DNA of 64,000 bases from positions 1 through 64,000 of the forward strand of contig NZ_JAQZAL010000024.1 in NCBI RefSeq assembly GCF_028737205.1, in the 5' to 3' direction. Position numbers and translations under genes: made by a program. Origin of the DNA: Actinomycetospora lutea. Lineage in GTDB: Bacteria; Actinomycetota; Actinomycetes; Mycobacteriales; Pseudonocardiaceae. The notes below the pieces were generated by a model. It saw only the letters and a list, made by a program, of their open reading frames with translations, was not told where the DNA came from and did no database searches. This document shows positions 25,008-33,180 of this stretch, one piece after another (position 1 is the first letter of the stretch; every line of letters starts with the position of its first letter).

Positions 25008-25730
25008 TCAGCTCTCGTCGAAGAAGCCGACCGCCTCGAGGTGGGCGACGAGCAGGTCGCGTCCGTCGAGGACGTGGCCCTCCATCGCCGCCCGGGCGGT
25101 GTCGGCGTCGCCCGACGCGAGCGCGTCGAGCAGCGTGCGGTGGGCCGCGACGGTGGCGGTGCGCCAGGCCTCGCGGTCGGTGTAGAAGCGCGGTGGCAGG
25201 TAGTGGGCGGCCCGCCCGACCAGCCAGGCGAGCTTGCGGGCGCCCGCGGCGCGGTTGAGCGTCGCGTGGAAGCGGCGCTCGGCGTCGGCGAGGTCGCCGG
25301 TCGGGAGACGACGCCCCGCGGAGCTCGACCCGTCCGGCCCCGCGCCGCCGGTGATGAGCGCGTCGACCTCGGCCGCCCGGGCCCGCACCGTGGCCAGGCC
25401 CTCCGCGCCGATCGACCCGGCCGCCCGGGCCGCGAGCTCCCCGGTGAGCTGCGCCTGGACGGCGAACAGGTCGACGACGTCGCCCCGGTCCAGCGGCGCG
25501 ACGACGAACCCGCGGCGGGGCAGCGCGCGCACCATGTCGTCGGCGCGCAGCGCCTGCAGCGCCTCGCGGACCGGTGTGGGACTGACCCCGAGCTCGACGG
25601 CGAGGCGGTCGGGCCGCAGGAACGTGCCCGGGCGCAGCCCGCCGGACAGGATGCGCTCGCGCAGCTGCAGCGCCACCTGCTCGGGCAGCGCCGGGGCGTC
25701 GCCGAGCAGCGCCGTGTCGGACCCGCTCAC
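25008..25730 (-). CDS. GntR/FadR family transcriptional regulator
   Basis: The product has 240 residues. The winged helix lies at about residues 15-80 (EQVALQLRERILSGGLRPGTFLRPDRLAVELGVSPTPVREALQALRADDMV). The C-terminal FCD domain has the helical metal site residues in DAERRFHATLNRAAGA and AAHRTLLDALASGD. It would sense a carboxylate or acyl compound. It starts at GTG 25730. The dyad ATCCTATGGGAT at 25744 lies just before it. It is first in an operon with the acyl-CoA dehydrogenase and MpaB genes, so it probably autoregulates that unit. Confidence 0.92.
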   Translation of the reverse strand: MSGSDTALLGDAPALPEQVALQLRERILSGGLRPGTFLRPDRLAVELGVSPTPVREALQALRADDMVRALPRRGFVVAPLDRGDVVDLFAVQAQLTGELAARAAGSIGAEGLATVRARAAEVDALITGGAGPDGSSSAGRRLPTGDLADAERRFHATLNRAAGARKLAWLVGRAAHYLPPRFYTDREAWRTATVAAHRTLLDALASGDADTARAAMEGHVLDGRDLLVAHLEAVGFFDES

Positions 25731-25743
25731 GACGCCGGACCAT

Positions 25744-25755
25744 ATCCTATGGGAT
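25744..25755. promoter_or_regulatory. Candidate GntR operator
   Basis: ATCC-TATG-GGAT is a near-perfect 12-bp dyad 13 bases upstream of the GntR start, in an unusually AT-containing patch between two same-strand genes. The position fits autorepression by the GntR protein. Confidence 0.45.
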
Positions 25756-25778
25756 TTGGCGCGGCCAGGCGTCCGGGC

Positions 25779-27092
25779 TCAGGCGGCCGCCTGCGTCGGT
25801 TCGCGGGTCCCCGCGCGGCGGACGAGACGGTCGGCGGCCAGGGCGCCGAGACCCGAGATGAGGGTGATGAGGACGAGGTAGGCCGCCGCGCCGGGCATGC
25901 CCAGCGGCGAGGCGAGCAGCAGCGTCGTGAAGATCGGGGCCAGCGCGCCGCCGACGATCGCGCCCAGCTGGTAGCCCACCGACGCGCCGCTGTAGCGCAC
26001 CTCGGTCGGGTAGCACTCGGCGGCGAGGGCCGCGGACGGTCCCCACATCGGCGCCGACGCCCAGCGCGCCGCGGCCACGGCGACCGCGATGAGCAGCAGC
26101 GACCCGGTCGCCAGCAGCGGCAGGAAGACCGCCGCGACGACCGCCGTGGCGAGGCTCCCGGCGAGGATCGTGCGGGAGAGGCCCCAGCGGTCCGCGCCCG
26201 CGGACACCCAGAGGATCAGCGGCACCTCGAGGACCGCGACGACGAGCACGATCGCGATCAGCGGCGCCCGTGGCAGGTCGAGGGCGCTCGTGCCGTACTG
26301 GATGGTGTAGGTCGCGGCCATGTAGCCGATGCCCGTGATGCCGGTGAACATCGCGATGCCGCACAGCACCTGCGGGAAGTGGTGGCGCAGCACCGACGCC
26401 AGCGGCAGCGCCATCGACCCGGCGCGGCGCACGGCCACGAACTCCGAGCTCTCCTCGATGCGCAGCCGCACCCAGAGCCCGACGAGCACGAGGACGGCGC
26501 TGAGCAGGAACGGGATGCGCCAGCCCCACGTCGAGAACGCCTCGGCCGGCATGGCGGCGGCGAGCACCAGGAAGATCGCGTTCGAGGCGATGAGCCCGAT
26601 CGGCACCCCGAGCTGCGGGAAGCTGCCGTAGAAGGCGCGCTTCGACTCCGGCGCGTGCTCCACCGAGATCAGCACCGCGCCGCCCCACTCGCCGCCGACC
26701 GCGAAGCCCTGGACGAGGCGCAGCACGACGAGCAGGACGGGGGCCAGCGCCCCGATGGTGGCGTAGGTCGGGAGGACACCGATGAGCGTCGTCGCGACGC
26801 CCATCGTCACCAGCGTCGTGACCAGCGTGGCCTTGCGCCCGATGCGGTCGCCGAGGTGCCCGAACACGACCCCGCCGATGGGTCGGGCGACGAAGCCGAC
26901 GGCGAACGTGGCGAACGCGGCGAGCGTGCCGGTGAACGTCGAGGTCTTCGGGAAGAACTGCGGCGCGAACACCGTCACGGCCGCGAGGCCGTAGATGTAG
27001 AAGTCGTACCACTCGATCGACGTGCCCACGAGGCTCGCGAGGGCGACCTTGCGGACCTCGCGGCCGGAGCGGGTGGGGGTCTCGTCGGCCAT
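25779..27092 (-). CDS. MFS transporter, metabolite:H+ symporter type
   Basis: This 437-residue carrier has about twelve hydrophobic segments and MHS-family marks: LASLVGTSIEWYDFYIYGLAAVTVF in segment 1, motif A GHLGDRIGRKATL and GGEWGGAVLISVEHAPESKRAFYGS after segment 5. Relatives import shikimate, proline/betaine, citrate or aromatic acids. ATG 27092 lies 14 bases after the IclR gene stop, so regulator and transporter form one unit. The imported compound is unknown; an organic acid used by the neighbouring enzymes is likely. Confidence 0.92.
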   Translation of the reverse strand: MADETPTRSGREVRKVALASLVGTSIEWYDFYIYGLAAVTVFAPQFFPKTSTFTGTLAAFATFAVGFVARPIGGVVFGHLGDRIGRKATLVTTLVTMGVATTLIGVLPTYATIGALAPVLLVVLRLVQGFAVGGEWGGAVLISVEHAPESKRAFYGSFPQLGVPIGLIASNAIFLVLAAAMPAEAFSTWGWRIPFLLSAVLVLVGLWVRLRIEESSEFVAVRRAGSMALPLASVLRHHFPQVLCGIAMFTGITGIGYMAATYTIQYGTSALDLPRAPLIAIVLVVAVLEVPLILWVSAGADRWGLSRTILAGSLATAVVAAVFLPLLATGSLLLIAVAVAAARWASAPMWGPSAALAAECYPTEVRYSGASVGYQLGAIVGGALAPIFTTLLLASPLGMPGAAAYLVLITLISGLGALAADRLVRRAGTREPTQAAA

Positions 27093-27106
27093 GGTGGCCC
27101 TCCGGG

Positions 27107-27901
27107 TCAGTGGGTTCGGCGCCGGCGACCGGCGGCCAGGGCGTGGGAGACACCGGCGGCGCTCGTGCGCACGAGCGGGGCGAGGACGGACACCGGTGGG
27201 TTGCCGTGGTGGGCGACGACCGACAGGGCGGCCACGATCTCGCCCGAGGCGTCGCGGATCGGGGCGGCGACCGACGTGGCGTCGTCGGTGATCTGGCGCT
27301 CGCTGACGGCGTAGCCGCGGGTCCGGATCGCGGCGAGCATCTCCCGGACCCGCACGGGGTCGGTCAGCGTGTAGGGCGTGTGGCGGGTGAACGGGCCCTC
27401 GAGGACGCGCTCGACCACGGCGGCCGGGGCGTGCGCGAGCAGCACCAGCCCGACGCCGGTCGCCGTCATCGCCCACCGCCCGCCGACGCGGGTGAGCACG
27501 CCGACCGCGCGCGTGCCGGCGAGGCGCTCGACGAAGACGATCTCGTCGTCCTCGCGCACCGCGAGCTGGACGTTCTCGCGGGTCACCGCGCAGAGGTCCT
27601 CGAGGTAGGGCAGCGCCCGCTCGCGCAGCCCCGGGCCGCGCGGCGCCAGCGCGCCGACCTCCCAGAGCCGCAGCCCGACCTGGTAGCGGCCGTTGGTGTC
27701 GCGCTCCACCGCGCCCCAGGTCTCGAGCTCGGCGACGAGGCGGTGGGCGGTGGACAGCGGCACCCCCGAGCGGCGGGAGATCTCGCTGAGCGTCAGCGTC
27801 GGGCGGTCGTCGGAGAACGCCTCGAGCAGGCGCAGTGCCCGGGCCACGACCGGCCCCGTCGACACACGCTCCGATCGGTCGACGGCGTGCGTGACCGTCA
27901 T
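27107..27901 (-). CDS. IclR family transcriptional regulator
   Basis: The product has 264 residues. The winged helix covers about residues 20-75 (ALRLLEAFSDDRPTLTLSEISRRSGVPLSTAHRLVAELETWGAVERD). The GAF-like effector domain follows (QLAVREDDEIVFVERLAG, YAVSERQITDDATSVAAPIRDASGEIVAALSVVAHHG). ATG 27901 has GGAGG 4 bases before it. Located first before an MFS carrier, it probably controls uptake of the carrier substrate. A dyad at 27975-27989 is its likely own operator. Confidence 0.93.
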   Translation of the reverse strand: MTVTHAVDRSERVSTGPVVARALRLLEAFSDDRPTLTLSEISRRSGVPLSTAHRLVAELETWGAVERDTNGRYQVGLRLWEVGALAPRGPGLRERALPYLEDLCAVTRENVQLAVREDDEIVFVERLAGTRAVGVLTRVGGRWAMTATGVGLVLLAHAPAAVVERVLEGPFTRHTPYTLTDPVRVREMLAAIRTRGYAVSERQITDDATSVAAPIRDASGEIVAALSVVAHHGNPPVSVLAPLVRTSAAGVSHALAAGRRRRTH

Positions 27902-27974
27902 GGACCCTCCGGTGACGTCGGCGGCACGGATCGGGAGAGTGTGCGGCGCGTCACGCGCTGTACCCAACAGCGGT

Positions 27975-27989
27975 TTCCGGATGCCGGAA
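27975..27989. promoter_or_regulatory. Candidate IclR operator
   Basis: TTCCGG-ATG-CCGGAA is a perfect 6-bp dyad with a 3-base centre, 74 bases upstream of the IclR start and in the gap after the P450 remnant. Its inverted TTCC/GGAA arms resemble the form reported for several IclR sites. Confidence 0.4.
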
Positions 27990-28001
27990 GCCCGAGGTGG
28001 G

Positions 28002-29176
28002 TCAGGCGGGCACCAGCCGGACGGGGACCGTGGCGAACCCGCGCAGCCAGTTCGACAGCCGCGGCTGCGACTCCCCCGTCGGCTCGAGCCGCGCGACCCG
28101 GCGCGCGAGGGCCCCGAGCAGCGCCTCGGCCTCCATGCGCGCGATCACCTGGCCGACGCAGTTGTGCACGCCGGCGCCGAAGGCGGTGTGGCCGGCGGTG
28201 CGCCGGTGCAGGTCGAACGCGTCGGGCGCGTCCCACCGGCGCGGGTCACGGTTGGCGGCACCGAGCATGAGCAGCAGCTTCTCGTCGGCGCCGATCGTGG
28301 CGTCCCCGAGCGTGACCTCGCGCGTCGCCGTCCGCCCGATCACCGGGCTCGGCGTGTGGAGGCGCAGGCCCTCCTCGAACGCCGCCCGCGCGAGGCCGGG
28401 TCGGCGTGCAGCGCCGCCCACTGCTCGGGGCGCCGCGCGAGCTCGTGCACCACCGAGCCCAGCGCGAGGATCGTCGTGTCGATCCCCGCGGACAGGAACG
28501 ACCGCACGAGCAGCGCGGCGTCGTCGGCGCCGATGTCGCCCGCCTGCGCGTAGGCGTAGATCGCCGCGCCGATCCCGTCGTCGGAGAGCGCCTCGCGCCG
28601 GACCTGCCAGGTCACGTACTCCCGCGCCCCGCCGGCCCGCCGTTCGGCCTCGGCGCGCAACGTGTTGTGCGGTCCCATCGACTCGAAGTTCAGCGCGGCG
28701 TAGGGCAGCAGGTGCTCGCGGCCCTCGGGGGCCATGCCGACCGCGTCGGGCAGGACGGTCATCGGGAAGCGCTCGGCCAGCGCCGTCGCCGCGTCGACCT
28801 CGCCGGCCGCCACCGCGTCGTCCACGACCTCGGCGGCCACGGCCGCGAACCGGGCCTCCAGGTCGGCGAGTGCGCGCGGCGCGAGCACCCGGTTCATCAC
28901 CCGGCGCGCGGCGGTGTGCGCGGGCGGGTCGGCGTCGAGCAGCACGCTCGGGGGGCGCCACCCCTCGCCGCGGCGGATGTCGGCGAGCCCCGTGCCGGCC
29001 GCCGACGACCACGTCTCCCAGTCGCGGAAGACCCCGGCCACCTCGGTGTGCCGCCCGGTCGCCCACACCCCGTGCGCGGGCAGCCGGACCGCCGGCGCGG
29101 CCTCCCGGATCGCGGTGTCGGCGGGGACCGGGTCGGCGAGGACGTCGAGGGCGAAGGGGTCGACGTCGAGCTCCAC
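28002..29176 (-). pseudogene. Cytochrome P450, frameshifted
   Basis: Two frames together give one P450 of about 391 residues. The first frame runs from GTG 29176 (VELDVDPFALDVLADPVP) through the oxygen motif SFLSAGIDTTILALG to WAALHADP. The second continues GLARAAFEEGLRLHTPSPVIGR (ExxR as EGLR) to the heme loop FGAGVHNCVG and ends at 28002. The frames join at GGCCGGG, 28394-28400, where one missing base explains the shift. All functional motifs are intact, so this is either a very recent pseudogene or a sequence error. It resembles the CYP199-like P450 at 36351. Confidence 0.85.
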
Positions 29177-29238
29177 GCGCTCATCGGACCACGGTCGGGC
29201 GCCCGCCGGGACGCCCGTCCCGCATGCCGGCAGACGCG

Positions 29239-30450
29239 CTACCCGTCGTCGTCCCCGGCGACGAGCGCGAGGCCCAGGAGCAGGCGGTCGCGGGCGTCGG
29301 CGGGACGCCGCCCGGTGAGCGCCTCGAGGCGGGCGAGCCGGTACATGACGGTGTTGCGGTGGCAGTACAGCGCGGTGGCGGCGTGCGACGGCGAGCCGTC
29401 GGCGTCGAGCACCGCGCGCAGGGTCGCGAGCAGGGTGCCGCGCTCCGCGGCGGGCAGGTCGAGCAGGTCGCCGAGCGCGGCGCGGCGCAGGCGGGGCACG
29501 AGGTCGGCGGCCTCGGCGAGCAGGGCCTCGGGGAGCCGGTCGTCCAGGTCGGCGACGGCGCCCACGCCCGCCGGGAGCGTCCGGGCGGCCAGGCGGGCCC
29601 AGCGGTGGGCGACGTCGAGCTGACCGAGGCCGGGCACGGGTGGGGAGACGCCCACCGGTCCGGTCGCCTCCGGCTGCAGGGCCGCGACGACGTCACCCGC
29701 GCTCGCGGCACCGACCACGACACCCACGAGCTCCGCCGACCGGACGTGCCAGAACGCGCCGGCGAGCGCCTCGCCGGTGGGCAGCGGATCGTCGCCGCTC
29801 GACCGGGTCGAGCCCCGCTCCGCGCCGTCCCCGGCGGGAGCGACGACGCAGACGACGGGGGCCTCGGGGTCGACGTCGAGCAGGCGTGCGGCGTCGAGGG
29901 CCCACGCGGGCTCGTGGCCGCGCCCGGCGAGCAGGCCCTCGAGCACGGCCCAGCGCCGGCCGATCTCCACACCGCGCAGGCGGGTCTCCTCGCGGCGGTA
30001 GGCGTCGACGAGGCGGTCGGAGCTCGCGTCGAGGATCCGCCACACGTCGTCGGCGACCACCAGCAGCGCGCCGTCGTGCACACCCGCGAAGCGCTCGCTC
30101 GACACGACCCGCATCCGCTCCCAGACGAGCCGGCCGCACTGGCGGTAGGCACGCAGCACGACCTCGAGCGGCACGCCCTGCCGCGCCCGGCGCCGGCCGG
30201 CGTCGACCGTCAGCGCGCCCGCGTCGACGTCGGGCGGGAGGTCGCCGGCGAGCTGGGTGAGCAGACGCTCCAGGCTCGCGCGGCACGTGGCGCGCAGGTC
30301 GTCGTGCACCGGGACACCCAGCGCGCCGTACACGTCCTCGCGCTCGAGGATGCGCGCGGTGAGCCGGTCGGCGAGGTCGTCGACCTCCTCGAGCAGCGCC
30401 CGGCACAGCACCGTCAGCGAGTCCCGGGCCGTGTCAGCGGGCGCCACCAT
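29239..30450 (-). CDS. PucR family transcriptional regulator
   Basis: The product has 403 residues. The N-terminal half is the helical RsbT/PucR sensor-like region (ALLEEVDDLADRLTARILEREDVYG; ARQGVPLEVVLRAYRQCGRLVWERM), a GGDEF-like remnant follows, and the C-terminus has the HTH_30 domain (ATALYCHRNTVMYRLARLEALTG, residues about 360-385). Such regulators often control purine or aromatic catabolism. ATG 30450 is preferred. It sits alone, downstream of a 110-residue hypothetical gene and upstream of the frameshifted P450, which it might regulate. Confidence 0.9.
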   Translation of the reverse strand: MVAPADTARDSLTVLCRALLEEVDDLADRLTARILEREDVYGALGVPVHDDLRATCRASLERLLTQLAGDLPPDVDAGALTVDAGRRRARQGVPLEVVLRAYRQCGRLVWERMRVVSSERFAGVHDGALLVVADDVWRILDASSDRLVDAYRREETRLRGVEIGRRWAVLEGLLAGRGHEPAWALDAARLLDVDPEAPVVCVVAPAGDGAERGSTRSSGDDPLPTGEALAGAFWHVRSAELVGVVVGAASAGDVVAALQPEATGPVGVSPPVPGLGQLDVAHRWARLAARTLPAGVGAVADLDDRLPEALLAEAADLVPRLRRAALGDLLDLPAAERGTLLATLRAVLDADGSPSHAATALYCHRNTVMYRLARLEALTGRRPADARDRLLLGLALVAGDDDG

Positions 30451-30488
30451 CGGCAGAGCATGCCGTGCCCGGCGCCCTGCGGTCCACG

Positions 30489-30821
30489 TCACGTCTTGTG
30501 CTGGGCGCCCACCTTCGCCGGCTTCCCCCGCCACGCCAGCGACCGGGCGTCGAGCCCGCGCAGCAGCGGATCGCCCTCGGCGAGCAACCGCTCCCCCTGC
30601 GCCACGGCGTGGGCGAGGCGGTCGTCGTCGAGCTGGCGGTACGCGGCGCCGGCGCGACGGTCGAGCACGTCGTACCAGCAGGCGCCCACCGCGTCGTCGA
30701 GGAGCACGCGCCCGAAGCAGTGGTCGTGGCGCAGCACCCACCGGTCCCGGGCGGCCGCGGCGGGCAGCTCGCGGTCGACGAGCTCGCGGTAGCGGGCCAG
30801 GAGCGCCTCGCGGTCGACCAT
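30489..30821 (-). CDS. Hypothetical 110-residue protein
   Basis: I do not know a function. The core WVLRHDHCFGRVLLDDAVGACWYDVLDRR-AGAAYRQLDDDRLAHAV is well formed and resembles a small actinobacterial family often seen beside acetyltransferases. It has one Cys and His pair (HDHC) and a second cysteine in ACWYD, and no signal or membrane segment. It starts at ATG 30821, two bases after the coiled-coil gene's stop, so it is probably in one operon with the two coiled-coil genes upstream. Confidence 0.7.
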   Translation of the reverse strand: MVDREALLARYRELVDRELPAAAARDRWVLRHDHCFGRVLLDDAVGACWYDVLDRRAGAAYRQLDDDRLAHAVAQGERLLAEGDPLLRGLDARSLAWRGKPAKVGAQHKT

Positions 30822-30823
30822 GG

Positions 30824-31435
30824 TCAGCGCCGCCGCCCGGCCTCGTCCGCCGCCTCGGCGAGCTCGAGGGCCTCGGCCTTCTTCTCCGCGGCCTCGCGCT
30901 CGGCGACGACCGCCTCGGACTCCTCCTGCACCCGCGTGCGGCGCGCCTCCCGGGCGTGCTCGTCGATGCGCTCGTGGGCCGTCGCCTCGTCGCGCGCGGC
31001 CTGCTCCTTGCGCTGCCGCTCGCGTTCCTGCGCCTGCTGCTCGCGCTGCCGGCGCTCCTGCTCGAGGCGCTGCTCCTGCTCGACGGTCTGCTCGCGCACC
31101 TGCTCGCGCTGCTGCTGGTCGCGCTCGCGGCGCTGCGCCAGCCGGTCGTCGGCCACCTCGCGCCGGGCGTCCGCGGCCCGGTCCCGCTCCGCGGCGGCGC
31201 TGCGGCGCTGCACGCGGGCGTCCTGCCGGTGCCCCTGCGCGGCCAGCTCGGGGTCGCCGAGCACCGAGCCGAGGATCCCGCGCACGGTGGCCTCGACGCT
31301 GTCGAAGGCCAGGGTCGGCCCGAACTCGCGGTTGCCGCCGTTGCCGGTCACCTGGGCGAGCAGGTCGACCGGGACCCGGGCCACCCCGAACCCCAGCGAC
31401 ACGACCGTGCGGGGCACTCCTGCCAGCGGCGCCAT
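30824..31435 (-). CDS. Charged coiled-coil protein
   Basis: The product has 203 residues. The first 75 are globular and mildly hydrophobic (PRTVVSLGFGVARVPVDLLAQVTG). From about residue 75 the protein is an extended charged coiled coil rich in Arg, Gln and Glu (QREQVREQTVEQEQRLEQER pattern). No catalytic motif is visible. It lies one base after the CsbD-like gene stop, and both share the coiled-coil style, so they probably form one structure or stress-related complex. The function is unknown. Confidence 0.75.
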   Translation of the reverse strand: MAPLAGVPRTVVSLGFGVARVPVDLLAQVTGNGGNREFGPTLAFDSVEATVRGILGSVLGDPELAAQGHRQDARVQRRSAAAERDRAADARREVADDRLAQRRERDQQQREQVREQTVEQEQRLEQERRQREQQAQERERQRKEQAARDEATAHERIDEHAREARRTRVQEESEAVVAEREAAEKKAEALELAEAADEAGRRR

Positions 31436-31436
31436 C

Positions 31437-31943
31437 TCAGCTCTCCTCCACGTTCTCGATCGCCCGGGCGTCGTGACGCGCCTGCTCGGCCCGGACCTCC
31501 TCGTCCCGGGCGCGCGCCTCGGCGGCGGTGCGCTCGCGCACGGCGTCCGCCTCGTCGCGGCGCAGCTCCTGCTCGCGCGCCTGCGCGACCTGCTCGGTGG
31601 CCTGCCGGCGCGACGCGGTGTCCTGCGCGGCCCGCTGCTGCTCGGCCTGCCGGTCGCGCTCGGCGCGCTCCTCGCGCGCGGCGGTCGCGTCCTGCGCGGC
31701 CAACCGCTCGCGCTCGACCGCCAGCTCCTCCTCCCGGGCCCGCGCCTCGGCCTCCTCGCGCTTCTGCTGCGCGAACTCGTCGGCGCGCTCGGCCTCCTTG
31801 GCCGCGTCGGCCTTCTCCTGCTGCAGCTCGCCCTCGGCCCGCAGGTCCTGGTTGTCGGTGATCGCTCCGGCCGCCTGCTTGACGGCGCCGGCGACGCGCT
31901 GCCCCGCGCGCGCCGCCTTGGTGGACTCCCCGGGGTCGGCCAT
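31437..31943 (-). CDS. CsbD-like coiled-coil protein
   Basis: This 168-residue protein opens with a CsbD-like stress motif (QRVAGAVKQAAGAITDNQDL, then RAEGELQQEKADAAKEA, residues about 14-50). The rest is a long charged coiled coil rich in Ala, Glu, Arg and Gln. CsbD proteins are small general-stress proteins; actinobacterial relatives with this front end are annotated as aggregate-related. It starts at ATG 31943 with AGGAGG 4-5 bases ahead. It forms a unit with the coiled-coil protein that follows. Confidence 0.75.
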   Translation of the reverse strand: MADPGESTKAARAGQRVAGAVKQAAGAITDNQDLRAEGELQQEKADAAKEAERADEFAQQKREEAEARAREEELAVERERLAAQDATAAREERAERDRQAEQQRAAQDTASRRQATEQVAQAREQELRRDEADAVRERTAAEARARDEEVRAEQARHDARAIENVEES

Positions 31944-32067
31944 GGGCTCCTCCTGCTCGAACGGCTTCCGGGCGCGCTGGTACCCGATCCGTCCGGCGGT
32001 CGATCACCGCGGCCACGTGCTCCCCGCGGGCGGTGCGCGACCTCGGGGCCGCGACGGCGAGGGCCCG

Positions 32068-32111
32068 ACCGTCACTGCACCGTCACTGCACCGTCACTGC
32101 ACCGTCACTGC
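32068..32111. repeat. Four tandem copies of an 11-bp unit
   Basis: ACCGTCACTGC repeats four times without mismatch. The last copy overlaps the stop codon of the MetE-like gene (32105-32107) and the others fill the gap before the CsbD-like gene. It looks like recent slippage; no function is evident. Confidence 0.85.
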
Positions 32112-33169
32112 GGCGTCGGCACGCCCTCCCCGCCCGAGCGGAGCTCCGCGCGCAGGCGCTTCGCCGCGTCGGCGAGCGAGCGCATCTTGCCGAACGCCGC
32201 GTCGCGCGGCAGGTACTTCAGCCCGCAGTCGGGGGCGAGCACGAGCTGCTCGGGCGGGATGCGCTCGAACGCCCGGCGCGCGCGGGACGCGACCACCCCC
32301 GGGCTCTCCACGGCCGGGTCCGACAGGTCGAGCACCCCGAGGATGATCGTCTTGTCGGTGAGGTCGGTCAGCACCCCCAGGTCGAGGCCGGACTGCGCGG
32401 TCTCGATCGAGATCTGCTTCACCGGCGAGCCGGCGAGCTCGGGCAGGAACGAGTAGCCCTCGGGGCGCTCGTGGATGATCGCCGCGTAGCCGAAGCAGAT
32501 GTGCACCGCGGTGGTGCCGGTGACCCCTTCCAGGGCGGCGTTCAGCGCCTCGAGCCCGTAGGCGCGTGCCGCGTCGGGCCGGGCCTGCATGTAGGGCTCG
32601 TCGATCTGCACGACGTCCGCGCCCGCGGCGAACAGGTCGCGGATCTCGGCGTTGACCGCGGCGGCGTAGGCCATGGCCGCCGCCCCCGGGTCGCCGTAGT
32701 GGTCGTCCTGGGCCTGCTGGGACATGGTGAACGGGCCCGGCACGGTCATCTTGATCGTGTGGTCGGTCGCCGCGCGCAGGAAGTGCAGGTCGTCGACCTG
32801 GATCGGCCGCGGGCGGCTGATCGGCCCGGTGATGCGCGGGACCGGGTTGGGGTGGCCGCTGCGGTCCAGCGCGGTGCCGGGGTTGTCGACGTCGACGCCC
32901 TCGAGCGCGGTGGCGAAGTGGTTCGAGTAGCTCTCCCGGCGGATCTCGCCGTCGGTGAGGACGTCGAGCCCCGCCCGCTCCTGCGCGCGGACCGCCAGCA
33001 GCGTCGCGTCGTCCTGCGCCTGCTCGAGCAGCTCCGGCGCCACCCGCCACAGCTCCTTGGCGCGCACCCGGGGCGGGAACCGGTCGGCGAGCCGGGCGCG
33101 GTCGATGAGCCAGTCGGGCTGGGCGTAGCTGCCGACGAGCGAGGTCGGCAGGAGGGGGAGCGTCGCCAT
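32105..33169 (-). CDS. MetE-type (cobalamin-independent methionine synthase II) methyltransferase-like protein
   Basis: This 354-residue protein has the MetE C-terminal barrel. Zinc ligands are expected in AVHICFGYAA (His and Cys) and LAPDCGLKYLPRDAAFGKM (Cys), with the acidic VQIDEPYMQARPD. It lacks the N-terminal MetE domain, so it is of the short barrel class that transfers methyl groups from varied donors to a thiol or folate. It starts 11 bases after the intradiol dioxygenase stop. In a catabolic operon it may accept a methyl group released from the substrate rather than make methionine; that is inference. Confidence 0.87.
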   Translation of the reverse strand: MATLPLLPTSLVGSYAQPDWLIDRARLADRFPPRVRAKELWRVAPELLEQAQDDATLLAVRAQERAGLDVLTDGEIRRESYSNHFATALEGVDVDNPGTALDRSGHPNPVPRITGPISRPRPIQVDDLHFLRAATDHTIKMTVPGPFTMSQQAQDDHYGDPGAAAMAYAAAVNAEIRDLFAAGADVVQIDEPYMQARPDAARAYGLEALNAALEGVTGTTAVHICFGYAAIIHERPEGYSFLPELAGSPVKQISIETAQSGLDLGVLTDLTDKTIILGVLDLSDPAVESPGVVASRARRAFERIPPEQLVLAPDCGLKYLPRDAAFGKMRSLADAAKRLRAELRSGGEGVPTPQ

Positions 33170-33180
33170 CAGGGGTCCTC

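Noticed and set aside
28897-29184. An alternative 95-residue frame at the P450 start
   Set aside because: It is Ser/Arg/Pro-rich and shows no P450 or other motif; the GTG frame from 29176 carries the P450 N-terminus.
31000-31430. Repeat array or CRISPR-like structure in the coiled-coil genes
   Set aside because: The repetition is codon-level bias for Glu, Gln and Arg in a coiled coil, without regular spacers.
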